Shown one piece after another: positions 9,208 to 17,529 of a DNA stretch of 64,000 nucleotides. Below the pieces are notes generated by a model. The model ran no database searches. It saw only the letters and a program-made list of their open reading frames with translations, and was not told the origin of the DNA. The stretch is from DUML01 sp050949905. Lineage in GTDB: Bacteria > Bacillota > Desulfitobacteriia > Desulfitobacteriales > Syntrophobotulaceae. The position numbers were made by a program, and so were the translations under genes. Where the stretch lies: contig JBMNGP010000034.1 of NCBI GenBank assembly GCA_050949905.1, forward strand, positions 186,001 to 250,000. Reading direction: 5' to 3'. The first letter of the stretch is position 1. Each line of letters starts with the position of its first letter.

Positions 9208-11172
9208 TTGAAATCTTTAAAAGTTTGGGGAGTGCTTTTGGTGGTTTTACTTCTCTCTCTACTCTGCTTTGGTTGTTCTGAGGGAGAAGAGGCTCTGGCT
9301 CCGGCAGGAGACCTGGTGAGGAACGGGCAAAGCATTTCTTTTGACGATCTTTCTTTTACTGCCTGGGAAGCGGCCGAGGCTGTGAGCGCGGCAGGGGAAA
9401 ATGAGACAAAACCTTATACAATAATGATTTATTTGAACGGTTCCGATCTGGAAACGGAAGCCGGAATGGCCACCGGAGATTTGATAGAGATGATTGAATC
9501 CGGTTTTGAGGAGGACGGCATCAATGTTCTTGTTCTGACGGGCGGTACTCTGGAGTGGCAAAATGATGTCATACCGAGTGACACCTGTTCCCTTTACCGG
9601 ATTGCGGACGGTGACTTGCAGCTTATCGCCGATATCGGGCAGCTTAGTATAGGTGATGCCGGAACACTGGCGAGTTTTATTGATTTTAGTATGGAAGCTT
9701 TCCCGGCAGACAAATACGGGCTGATTCTCTGGAACCACGGGGGCGGCTCGATTGCCGGCTATGGAGTTGATGAGAACTTTGATTATGATGGTTTAACACT
9801 TTTGGAATTGAATCTGGCTTTGGAAAAATCGCAGGCTTCCAATACAAAACTGGAGTTTATTGGGTTTGATGCTTGTTTGATGGCAACAGTGGAAACAGCA
9901 GCCATTGCCCAAGATTATGCGCATTACCTAATCGCCTCTGAGGAACTGGAACCGGGCTATGGCTGGGATTATAGCTTTTTGGCGGATCTTAGCGCTAAGC
10001 CGAACCTGGACGGGGCTCAATTAGGGAGAGTAATTGCCGATAAGTTTGTGGCTTTTTACGAGGAGAGCGGTGAAGACGCCACTCTTTCCGTAATCGATCT
10101 AACCATGGTCAATGATGTTCTTCAGGCTATGGGGAGCTTGATGGCCGCCTGTAATGAGGACTTTTCCCAGGCAACTTTTAAGAAGTTGGCTAAATCGCGC
10201 AAGAACACCAAATTTTTTGGCGGCGGCAGCCCCCGGGACAATGAATGCGATATGGTAGACATCAGTGATATGGCTTCCCAACTGGCAAACTATTATCCTG
10301 ATGAAGCCGAGGCTTTGATCCAAGCAGTAGAAAATGCTGTTGTTTATCGCAAGAATTCTGTAGGGATAGAAGGTGCTGCAGGCCTCTCCACTTATTACGT
10401 TTTTGGAGGGAAAGATCAGGCTGAGGAAGCCGTTGAAACTTACAAGTCTCTGGCTATGAATCCTCATTACACCAATTTTTTGGTTAACTTCGCCTCAGAA
10501 CTTACCGGGGAGAGTATTGCCCCGCTTGATCTTTCCGAGCAAATTCCGGAAATGAATGAGGAAGGGGATTATACCATTCAGCTAACCCCGGAAGAGTTGG
10601 ATAATTTGTTGGAGATTTTCTTTACCGTGTGGGAGCCGGTTCCGGGCGAAGAGGATTATTATTTTATGCTGGGAGAGTCCAGCGCTGTGGAGATAGCTGA
10701 AGACGGAACCATAGTAACTGAATTTGACGGTGTTTGGCCGGGGATTAATGGTGACTTTGTCTGTCTTTATGAGATAGGGGAAGTACAAGGCGGAATCAAG
10801 TATGCCATACCCGCAGTCTTAAATGGCGAAGATGTTGATATCATTGCCGTATTCGACGAGAAGAACCCCGATGGCAGAATAATCGGTGCCAGACCTATAA
10901 CGGAGGAAAGGGGTATGGCTGCCAAGAATATGCTTAAAATTAAAAAAGGGGACAGGCTTAAATTCCTGTACTATGCCGAGTATTTTGGCGAGGATGAGTC
11001 CATGGAACTGGAAGAATGGTACGAAGGAGAAGAGTTTACGGTCGAAGATCAGCTGGAATTAGAGTGGCTGGAAGTTAATCCGGGTGAAGTTTATCTTTAT
11101 GGCTTTTACCTTAAAGATGTGCAGCAAAATGAGTATTATACCGATTTTGTGGAAGTGGAGTTTATCGAATAG
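9208..11172 (+). CDS. Clostripain-like (peptidase C11) lipoprotein
   Basis: 654 residues. The TTG start is well placed after GGAGG. An N-terminal signal peptide ends in the lipobox LLCFGC (Cys23), so the protein should be lipid-anchored outside the membrane. A caspase-fold C11 peptidase domain follows: LILWNHGGG carries catalytic His177 and FIGFDACLMA carries Cys223. The C-terminal half (about 430-654) is acidic and of unrecognised fold. Clostripain relatives cleave after Arg or Lys. The gene lies 30 nt after pspA, so it is probably co-transcribed and acts in envelope maintenance or stress. Substrate unknown. Confidence 0.87.
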   Translation: MKSLKVWGVLLVVLLLSLLCFGCSEGEEALAPAGDLVRNGQSISFDDLSFTAWEAAEAVSAAGENETKPYTIMIYLNGSDLETEAGMATGDLIEMIESGFEEDGINVLVLTGGTLEWQNDVIPSDTCSLYRIADGDLQLIADIGQLSIGDAGTLASFIDFSMEAFPADKYGLILWNHGGGSIAGYGVDENFDYDGLTLLELNLALEKSQASNTKLEFIGFDACLMATVETAAIAQDYAHYLIASEELEPGYGWDYSFLADLSAKPNLDGAQLGRVIADKFVAFYEESGEDATLSVIDLTMVNDVLQAMGSLMAACNEDFSQATFKKLAKSRKNTKFFGGGSPRDNECDMVDISDMASQLANYYPDEAEALIQAVENAVVYRKNSVGIEGAAGLSTYYVFGGKDQAEEAVETYKSLAMNPHYTNFLVNFASELTGESIAPLDLSEQIPEMNEEGDYTIQLTPEELDNLLEIFFTVWEPVPGEEDYYFMLGESSAVEIAEDGTIVTEFDGVWPGINGDFVCLYEIGEVQGGIKYAIPAVLNGEDVDIIAVFDEKNPDGRIIGARPITEERGMAAKNMLKIKKGDRLKFLYYAEYFGEDESMELEEWYEGEEFTVEDQLELEWLEVNPGEVYLYGFYLKDVQQNEYYTDFVEVEFIE

Positions 11173-11240
11173 CAAATGTATTATCAGAGATCCGTAGCGC
11201 AAGTAAAGAAAAAGATGTACAGAGAGAGGAGTGGACTTCA

Positions 11241-12029
11241 ATGGAAGTAATTATTGTCGGCTTGGTTTTGATTGCCGGAGGGGTCTTTTGCAGTGTTTTT
11301 GTAAGCAAAAAGCTCAAAAACAAAAATATTGAAATCCAATATATGAAAACTTCCACTATCGGTGAGGTAGAAAAAACCTTAAAAGAAAACGAGGCCAGCG
11401 GCCTGCAAGGCTATCGTGAGTTTGTGGAACTAAAAGGAGTGGCTGAGGTGGAAACACCCCAGGAGACACCTTTCACCAAGCGCCAGGTAGCTTATTACGA
11501 GGCAGATCTCTACCAGGTTTATGAAGAATTGCATACTTATCAGGATAATAAAGGCAATACCCAGCAGAGAATGGAGAGGAGGGAATCAAGAATATCTAAC
11601 CAAAAGAGTTCGGGAAACCTGATCTTAAGAGATCCGCAAACCGGGGAACAGGCTTATATCCGTTTAACCCAAATGGGAATGCAGCTGGATACCGTCAAGG
11701 ATTTTGATAAGTTTGAGCCCCAAAATATAATGCAGCAATATAATTTCTTTAATGCCTTAAGATTTACCCCGATGGGAACAAGAACATTAGGATATAAAAT
11801 GACGGAAAAAGTCATACCCTTAGGCCATTCCCTGTATGTCCTGGGAGAAGCCTGTCTGGAAAACGGCAGGGTTTATATCGATAAACCTGCGGATAGAGAA
11901 AAGCCTTTTATAGTTTCGGTCAGAAATGAATCTGAATTAGTCCAAAGCAATAAATTTAAAGCCAACCTGGCTTTTGTCGGGGGAATTGTTTTGGGGCTGA
12001 TAGGTATTTCGATTATGTTATTTGGCTAA
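11241..12029 (+). CDS. GIDE-domain membrane protein (MUL1-like, no RING)
   Basis: 262 residues with a membrane helix at each end (about 3-20 and 242-261) and a large central domain typical of the GIDE family (TPFTKRQVAYYEADLYQVYE, later LGEACLENGRVYI). Databases often name these E3 ubiquitin ligases from the mitochondrial homologue MUL1, but no RING finger is present here, so ligase activity should not be assumed. GAGAGGAG precedes the ATG. It is the last gene of the probable GAF-LuxR/pspA/C11 lipoprotein cluster and is followed by a hairpin terminator. A role in membrane integrity is inferred from context. Confidence 0.75.
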   Translation: MEVIIVGLVLIAGGVFCSVFVSKKLKNKNIEIQYMKTSTIGEVEKTLKENEASGLQGYREFVELKGVAEVETPQETPFTKRQVAYYEADLYQVYEELHTYQDNKGNTQQRMERRESRISNQKSSGNLILRDPQTGEQAYIRLTQMGMQLDTVKDFDKFEPQNIMQQYNFFNALRFTPMGTRTLGYKMTEKVIPLGHSLYVLGEACLENGRVYIDKPADREKPFIVSVRNESELVQSNKFKANLAFVGGIVLGLIGISIMLFG

Positions 12030-12098
12030 AGGAGTGCCCTTTGTTAGGGAATAATTTTATGATTTCGTTAATTTAATTTGGAATACCTAGAAGCAAGA

Positions 12099-12145
12099 AA
12101 ACAGGGACTGCCGGTGGTGTATTGACCGGAAGTCCCTGTTTTAAG
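12099..12145. terminator. Bidirectional hairpin terminator
   Basis: AAACAGGGACTGCCGG pairs with CCGGAAGTCCCTGTTT (one mismatch region) around an 11-nt loop, with T-rich tails on both strands. It lies between the GIDE gene (plus) and the BCCT pseudogene (minus). Confidence 0.8.
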
Positions 12146-12158
12146 ATATAAAGGTGCT

Positions 12159-13643
12159 TTATCCAGATTTCTCTTCTCCTAAGGCTTTCAGCAGGGCATA
12201 ACACATTAGGACCATAATGACAGTAAAGGGAAAGAGCTACGGCTATGGCAGTTTGCTGCAAGGCTGTCAGGCCTCCGGTGAACCAGTAAAGCGATGGCCA
12301 AGAAAGATTGGGTTGCTCCCCAAGCGATTTTCTTAAGCGCGGGGGGGTTTTAAGTCTCCTTTGGAAGTCATCATCCCCAAAACAAAGGTAGCTGAATCAG
12401 CCGAAGTGATGAAAAAAATAAAGAGAAGAATCAATGCGGTTAAGGAGAGGAAGCTGCCGATAGGCAAAATGGGTTTGAACATTAAATAAAGAGTTGTGGA
12501 AACGTCTGCTATTGCCTTTTCAGCAAAATTTGCACCTGCCTCTAGTTCCAAATAGAGACCGGTGCCGCCAAAGATGCCAAACCACAGTAAAGTCAGGAGG
12601 GTTGGAGCAAAAAGTGTTCCCAGGACAAATTCTTTAATAGTGCGTCCTTTGGAAATGCGGGCGATAAAAAGGCCAACGAAAGGTGACCAGGCAATCCACC
12701 AGGCCCAATAGAAGAGGGTCCAGGTCTCAGCCCAATCCAATCCCCGAAAAGGGAAGGTCTGCAGGCTCATTTCAATGAGATTAAAAAGATAGCTGCCTGT
12801 GGTACTGATAAAAACATTGAGGATATAGGCTGTAGGGCCGACAATAAGCATGACGGCCATGAGCAGAAAAACCAAATACATATTAAATTTACTTAAGGTT
12901 TGAATTCCTTTATCTAAGCCGATTAGGCTTGAGGCCATATAAAAAAATGTGACAACAACGATGATCAAGGTTGTGACCAGGAAGCTAGTGGGTATTCCGT
13001 AGAGAAGGTTCAGCCCGCTGCCTATTTGCAGGGCACCAAAGCCTAAGGAGGTGGCAACACCAAAGACGGTGGCAAAGACAGCCATTATATTAATAAGATG
13101 GCCAGGTAATTTGTGGATTCTCTCCCCGAAAAGGGGATGAAAACAAGAACTGACAAGTGAAGGTAAATCGCGCCGGTAGATAAAGTAGGCTAAAGAAAGG
13201 CTCATTACAATATAAATCGCCCAGGGCTGCAGCCCCCAGTGAAAAAAACTGTAGCGCATGGCAAAAGCAGCGGCACTCCCTGACCCGGGAGAGATGTGCT
13301 CCGGCGGGCTCAAAAAGTGCGAAAGGGGTTCGGCTACTCCCCAAAAAACCAGGCCGATGCCCATGCCGGCCGCAAAGAGCATGCTGAACCAGCCAAAGTA
13401 AGTATACTCGGGTTGATCCGTGTCTTTGCCCAAGCGGATCTGGCCAAAGCGCCCAAAAGCCAGGAAAAAGCAAAAACCAAGAAAGAAAAAGGCAGCCAGG
13501 TGGTAAAACCAACCGAAACTATGAATGATTCCGGCATGGACAGAGGAGGTTACTTTTTCTAATTGGACAGGTGTCAGAATCCCTACGCAACCGAACAAAA
13601 GGACAAGCAATATTGATATTACAAAGACATGATCTTTTTTCAT
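12159..13643 (-). pseudogene. BCCT betaine/carnitine/choline transporter, 3' end frameshifted
   Basis: The intact part (436 residues from ATG 13643) is a multi-helix BCCT transporter with the family signatures GMGIGLVFWGVAEPL and WTLFYWAWWIAWSPFVGLF and the late segment FFITSADSATFVLGMMT. These carriers import glycine betaine, choline, carnitine or related methylamines with Na+ or H+. The frame stops early after GDLKPPRA. Reading on while removing one extra base at each of three short runs (the 7-G run at 12341-12347, a GG and a TTT further on) restores the expected tail (KKIAWGATQSFLAIALL, FTGGLTALQQTAIAVALPF, stop at 12159-12161) and gives about 493 residues, the normal length. It is either a decaying gene or a cluster of sequencing errors; the helices lost are the last one or two. 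A promoter-like TATAAT lies upstream on the minus strand. Confidence 0.8.
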
Positions 13644-13834
13644 CTTAGCCTCCTTCTTCCTATAATTCCCCTCAATTATATTATAATACTGAGCGTTAGA
13701 GGAAAAACTCTTTTGGAGTATAAAAAAGAGGTTCTATAATAAATGTTGGGGTAACCAGCAGGAAAAAATAAAGCATAAGCGAAAACCTACCGAGTAAATA
13801 AACCCACCACGATCACTTACAGGAGGTTTTCCTT

Positions 13835-15022
13835 ATGCTTAACTCTAATTATATCCAAACTTTATTCGGAATCAAAGATGCAATTGTAACAAATGTAGAA
13901 AATGATGCTGATGAATCTCTTATTAATGTCTACTTAGAACTAAAAAGAGATATCCATGAATGCCCTAACTGCAAGGAACTGACAGATAGTATTCATGATT
14001 ATAGAATTCAGAAGATTAAAGGTCCACCATTAGGAGAAAAATTTATTCTCTTCCATTACCGTAAACGACGGTATGTTTGCCCTACTTGTGGAAAACGTTT
14101 TTACGAAAATAATTCTTTTGTTCCAAGATATCACCGAATGACTTCAAGCCTGGTTTCGTATATCTTGAGAGAGCTAAGAAGTACCAGCTCCAGGTTAAGT
14201 GTTGCTAATAAGTGTAACATTTCTGTTTATACAGTTTCCCGTGTTTTTAACTTCATTTCACCTGGCAAACCAAAACTCCCGGAGGTTATATCCATCGACG
14301 AATTCAAAGGCAACACCGAAACAGGCAAATACCAGTGTATTCTTACAGACCCTAAAAATCACAAGGTTTTAGATATTCTTCCTGGCCGAGAAGCTCATCA
14401 TCTTTCTACATACTTTTTCTCTTTTCCCAGAGAAGAACGCGCCAAGGTTAAAGTAATTGTTATAGATATGTGGAAGCCTTATGCGGATATGGCTAAAACT
14501 TATTTCAAAAATGCTATTGTTGTTATTGATCGTTTTCATTATATCCGCCAGGTATTGTGGGCATTTGACAAGATACGTCGTGAAGAGCAGCATAAGTTTT
14601 CCAGAGAGCGTAGGCGTTACTTTAAAAGGAGCAAAAAACTCCTCTGGGCAAGATTCTTTAAATTAAGTGAAGAAAATAGGCAAGCCGTAGAAGTAATGCT
14701 TAATCTTTCCCCCAGGCTTAAAGAAGCCTTTCTCCTGAAAGAGAAATTTTTAGAGTTTGTTGATGCCTCAGATTTTAATGAAGCCAAGAATAAGCTTCAG
14801 GAATGGTATCTATATGTTTCCGTTAGTAACCTACCCGAGTTCAATTATTGCTTTGAAACAATTAGCCGTTGGCAAGATAGTATTCTTAATTCCTTTAAAG
14901 TGCCCTATACTAACGCCTACACAGAAGGAGTAAACAATAAGGTTAAAGTTCTTAAACGCAATGCATTTGGGCTAAGAAATTTTAATAGGTTGAGATCCCG
15001 CATACTTTACATGATGTCCTGA
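13835..15022 (+). CDS. ISL3-family transposase
   Basis: 395 residues. An N-terminal zinc-binding region (CPNCKELTDSIHD, later CPTCGKRFYE) is followed by a DDE transposase core (VISIDEFKG, VIVIDMWKPYADMAK, RFHYIRQV, and the terminal NAYTEGVNNKVKVLKRNAFG with the catalytic Glu). This is the ISL3 arrangement. An excellent site (ACAGGAGG) precedes the ATG. The length is normal for the family and there is no internal stop, so the enzyme is probably intact. It is flanked by the element's imperfect terminal repeats. Confidence 0.93.
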   Translation: MLNSNYIQTLFGIKDAIVTNVENDADESLINVYLELKRDIHECPNCKELTDSIHDYRIQKIKGPPLGEKFILFHYRKRRYVCPTCGKRFYENNSFVPRYHRMTSSLVSYILRELRSTSSRLSVANKCNISVYTVSRVFNFISPGKPKLPEVISIDEFKGNTETGKYQCILTDPKNHKVLDILPGREAHHLSTYFFSFPREERAKVKVIVIDMWKPYADMAKTYFKNAIVVIDRFHYIRQVLWAFDKIRREEQHKFSRERRRYFKRSKKLLWARFFKLSEENRQAVEVMLNLSPRLKEAFLLKEKFLEFVDASDFNEAKNKLQEWYLYVSVSNLPEFNYCFETISRWQDSILNSFKVPYTNAYTEGVNNKVKVLKRNAFGLRNFNRLRSRILYMMS

Positions 15023-15028
15023 GTTTGA

Positions 15029-15075
15029 GTAGGGTAGGATGGACTGAATCTACGCTTCAGTCCATCCTACCCTAC
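15029..15075 (+). terminator. Perfect 20-bp hairpin after the ISL3 transposase
   Basis: GTAGGGTAGGATGGACTGAA is followed by a 7-nt loop and its exact reverse complement. There is no T-run after it, so it may act as a mRNA-end protector or transcription block rather than a classical intrinsic terminator. Confidence 0.7.
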
Positions 15076-15118
15076 AGAGAAAGATACTAACACAACTTCT
15101 GCTTCCTGCATCATAGAA

Positions 15119-15292
15119 AACTTGACCAAATACGGAAATGAGCGTTAAGGGGTAGTAGCGTTAAGCGAACAAAAAAACGCAGCGTTAAAACATGCCAAGG
15201 TTAACTTGCAGATAGCCTAGGGGTTTTGGCATGTTAGCAAGTATTTTTGTTCGTAGCTACGTGACCGTGCGAATAGAGTATTTGGTCAAGTT
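15119..15292. repeat. Nested inverted-repeat segment inside the ISL3 element
   Basis: Three concentric perfect inverted repeats: outer AACTTGACCAAATAC (15119-15133) with 15278-15292; middle CGAACAAAAA (15166-15175) with 15244-15253; inner AACATGCCAA (15189-15198) with 15226-15235. The motif AGCGTTAA occurs three times in the left half. No ORF is present. Compared with the ISL3 right-end remnant at 61837-61907, about 210 bases here are extra. It could be a MITE-like insertion or a structured RNA. Confidence 0.7.
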
Positions 15293-15393
15293 CAATGGCA
15301 AAAGAAGACGCCTTCAAGGATGAAGACATCTTCTTCAATATTTGGTTTATTTACTCTCCGTTTTCTGACTTAACCCCAACAATTGACAGAGAG

Positions 15394-15431
15394 CCAAAAA
15401 AGAAGGCTCTGCAATAAAAGCGGAGCCTTCT
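15394..15431 (-). terminator. Intrinsic terminator of hcp
   Basis: On the minus strand AGAAGGCTCCGC, an AT loop and GCAGAGCCTTCT are followed by six Ts. It lies about 68 nt after the hcp stop and abuts the ISL3 right end. Confidence 0.8.
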
Positions 15432-15498
15432 AGCAAGGAAGAGAGGTCTATATAGATAAAGGGTGGAAGGAGGTGCGCAATTTTCGTTTTGTAGGGTT

Positions 15499-17142
15499 TT
15501 AGCCAATCATGGCGGCAAGATCATCTTGCACTGTGGAAATGCCCCCGATACCAAAGGTATCTATCAGGATTTTTGCTACATTGGGCGAAAGGAAACCAGG
15601 AAGTGTCGGTCCCAGGTGAATATTCTTAACACCAAGGTGTAAGAGTGCGAGTAAGACTAAGACTGCTTTTTGCTCATACCAGGCGATATTATAGACAATC
15701 GGCAGTTGATTGATATCTTCGAGGCCAAAGACTTCTTTTAATTTAAGTGCTATTACGGCCAGGCTGTAGGAGTCGTTGCATTGTCCGGCATCGAGCACTC
15801 TGGGAATGCCGCCGATGTCGCCCAGGTCGAGTTTATTATATTTGTATTTAGCACAACCGGCAGTTAAAATAACAGTATCCTTAGGCAGAGCGGCCGCGAA
15901 TTCTGTATAATAATTCCTGCTCTTCATCCGGCCGTCGCAACCGGCCATAACCACAAATTTCTTAATAGCTCCGGCTTTTACAGCCTCTACTACTTTGTCG
16001 GCTAAGGCCAGAACCTGCTGGTGAGCAAAACCGCCGACAATACTGCCATTCTCCAGTTCAATAGGAGGAGGGCATTTTTTAGCCATTTCGATTAGAGCTG
16101 AGAAGTCTTTTGCTTCGTTGCCGTCCCGGTCCGGGATATGCTTGACGCCTTCAAAACCTACTATGCTGGTGGTCCAAAGCCTGTCCTTATAGCTGTCTTT
16201 CGGCGGTACGAGGCAGTTAGTGGTCATAAGAATCGGCCCGTTAAATTTCTCGAATTCTTCCGCTTGCTTCCACCAGGCATTGCCATAGTTGCCAACAAAG
16301 TGGGGATATTTTTTAAAAGCCGGATAATAATGGGCAGGGAGCATTTCACCGTGGGTATAGACATCAACACCGCTGCCTTCGGTTTGTTTCAGAAGTTCTT
16401 CCAGGTCTTTAAGATCATGACCGCTGATTAATATTCCAGGATTAGTGCCAACCCCGGTCTTTACTGTGGTTAGTTCAGGTGTGCCATAGGTTTCCGTGTT
16501 GGCTTTATCCAGTAAGGCCAGGGTGCTAACACCCAGTTTTCCGGTTTCCAAAATCAAGCCGACAAGGTCATCGGCAGTTAGAGAGTCATCAAGAGTGGCT
16601 GCCAGAGCCTTTTGAATGAAGTGAGTTATTTCCGGATCCTTATAGCCAAGAACAAAAGCATGATGATAGTAAGCAGCCATCCCTTTGATCCCGTAAGTTA
16701 AGAGCTCTCTTAAGGAACGGATATCTTCATTCTCGGTAGCGAGAACACCGACTTGGGCTGCTTGAGCTGCGAATTCCTGATCAGTAGTTGCAGTCCAGGT
16801 CGCAGCTGCAGGAGCATCGGTTATTTCTACTCCGGCAAATTTGAGTTGGATTTGCAGAGCTTCCTTCAAGCGTAAGCCTTCCCGAATTTTGTTTAGTATT
16901 GCTGTTTTGTCGAAGTTAACGTTGGTTAAAGTAATAAACAAACTTTCTACGGGGAATATTTCGGCAAATTCGTTATGGATCCCCTTTTCTCTGGCTTTCA
17001 CAGCGTAAAAAGAGACGCCTTTGGCCACATAAAGCAGCAAATCCTGAAAGTTTGCCACGTCAGCCGGCTTTCCGCAAACCCCTACCCGGGTGCAGCCTTT
17101 ACCTCCAGCAGTTTCCTGACATTGATAACAGAACATAGACAT
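15499..17142 (-). CDS. hcp: Hydroxylamine reductase (hybrid-cluster protein)
   Basis: 547 residues from the ATG at 17142, which follows AAAGGGGG; the frame extends further upstream but the extension is not family-like. The N-terminus MFCYQCQETAGGKGCTRVGV supplies Cys5, 8, 17 and 23 for the [4Fe-4S] cluster (clostridial spacing). Later ligands of the hybrid Fe-S-O cluster are seen in AGCDGRMKSRNYY, TAGCAKYKYN, DAGQCNDSYS and NIAWYEQKAV. Hcp reduces hydroxylamine and NO-type nitrogen species and protects anaerobes from nitrosative stress. No hcr reductase partner is adjacent. A strong palindrome 80 nt upstream suggests control by a CRP/FNR-family regulator. Confidence 0.96.
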   Translation of the reverse strand: MSMFCYQCQETAGGKGCTRVGVCGKPADVANFQDLLLYVAKGVSFYAVKAREKGIHNEFAEIFPVESLFITLTNVNFDKTAILNKIREGLRLKEALQIQLKFAGVEITDAPAAATWTATTDQEFAAQAAQVGVLATENEDIRSLRELLTYGIKGMAAYYHHAFVLGYKDPEITHFIQKALAATLDDSLTADDLVGLILETGKLGVSTLALLDKANTETYGTPELTTVKTGVGTNPGILISGHDLKDLEELLKQTEGSGVDVYTHGEMLPAHYYPAFKKYPHFVGNYGNAWWKQAEEFEKFNGPILMTTNCLVPPKDSYKDRLWTTSIVGFEGVKHIPDRDGNEAKDFSALIEMAKKCPPPIELENGSIVGGFAHQQVLALADKVVEAVKAGAIKKFVVMAGCDGRMKSRNYYTEFAAALPKDTVILTAGCAKYKYNKLDLGDIGGIPRVLDAGQCNDSYSLAVIALKLKEVFGLEDINQLPIVYNIAWYEQKAVLVLLALLHLGVKNIHLGPTLPGFLSPNVAKILIDTFGIGGISTVQDDLAAMIG

Positions 17143-17529
17143 ATTATTTTCCCCCTTTAAATCACTAACCAAATTTTTTATGTTTCTTGATTTAATTCTA
17201 CACGGAAGGGGTACTTTCGGCGGTAACATATGTTACCAATTTAATATAAGGAGGATCTTTGTTAAGGTTGTTTAAGGCCAAAGAATAATGCAACCAGTTA
17301 TTTTAATTTAAGCAATATGGCTTTAACGATTTAAAGTAATAATATAAAGTAAAAAAATTGCTATTGGTTCTTTTTTACTGTTAAGTTAAACAAAAAAATG
17401 TTCAAAAAGGCAACAAGGAAAACAGCTTTTTATAACGAATTAATAAATAAGAAAAGATTTTCTTTCATGTTATTAAATGTTTAGACTAAACATAAGCATA
17501 TTAAGCTTTAAAAAAAGAAGGAATAATTC
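17143..17529. other. Divergent intergenic region (hcp / GGDEF gene)
   Basis: About 390 AT-rich bases without an ORF. It holds the hcp promoter with a -10-like TAGAAT on the minus strand (17200-17195) and the GGTAACATATGTTACC operator. The remainder, towards the GGDEF gene, shows AT-rich runs, and only the GAAGGA ribosome site just before 17530 is clearly functional. Confidence 0.6.
17222..17237. promoter_or_regulatory. CRP/FNR-family (HcpR-like) operator upstream of hcp
   Basis: The perfect 16-bp palindrome GGTAACATATGTTACC has the GTAAC-N4-GTTAC form that I recall for HcpR-type regulators in Clostridia. Its centre (17229.5) lies about 41 nt before the start point implied by the TAGAAT -10 box, the class II activator position. 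The regulator itself is not in the window. Confidence 0.65.

Larger units (their letters stand above)
13730..15394 (+). mobile_element. ISL3-family insertion sequence
   Basis: The left end GGTTCTATAATAAATGTTGG (with GGGTAA following) at 13730 matches the inverted right end at 15371-15394, which reads GGCTCTCTGTCAATTGTTGG on the complementary strand; about two thirds of the 25 terminal bases match. Between them lie one transposase gene, a 20-bp hairpin and a roughly 200-bp segment with nested inverted repeats. A second copy of the right end alone occurs at 61851-61907. The target duplication was not resolved. Confidence 0.75.

Noticed and set aside
11241..12029. Calling the GIDE protein an E3 ubiquitin ligase
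   Set aside because: No RING finger cysteines or histidines are present and no ubiquitin-like gene is nearby.
12073..12261. A minus-strand 62-codon ORF downstream of the BCCT gene
   Set aside because: It is a frame-shifted reading of the BCCT C-terminal tail (one frame piece shows ALQQTAIAVA), not a separate gene.
17143..17229. 29-codon N-terminal extension of hcp
   Set aside because: No ribosome site, not family-like, and it would overlap the operator and -10 box; the ATG at 17142 has AAAGGGGG and the conserved MFCYQC start.
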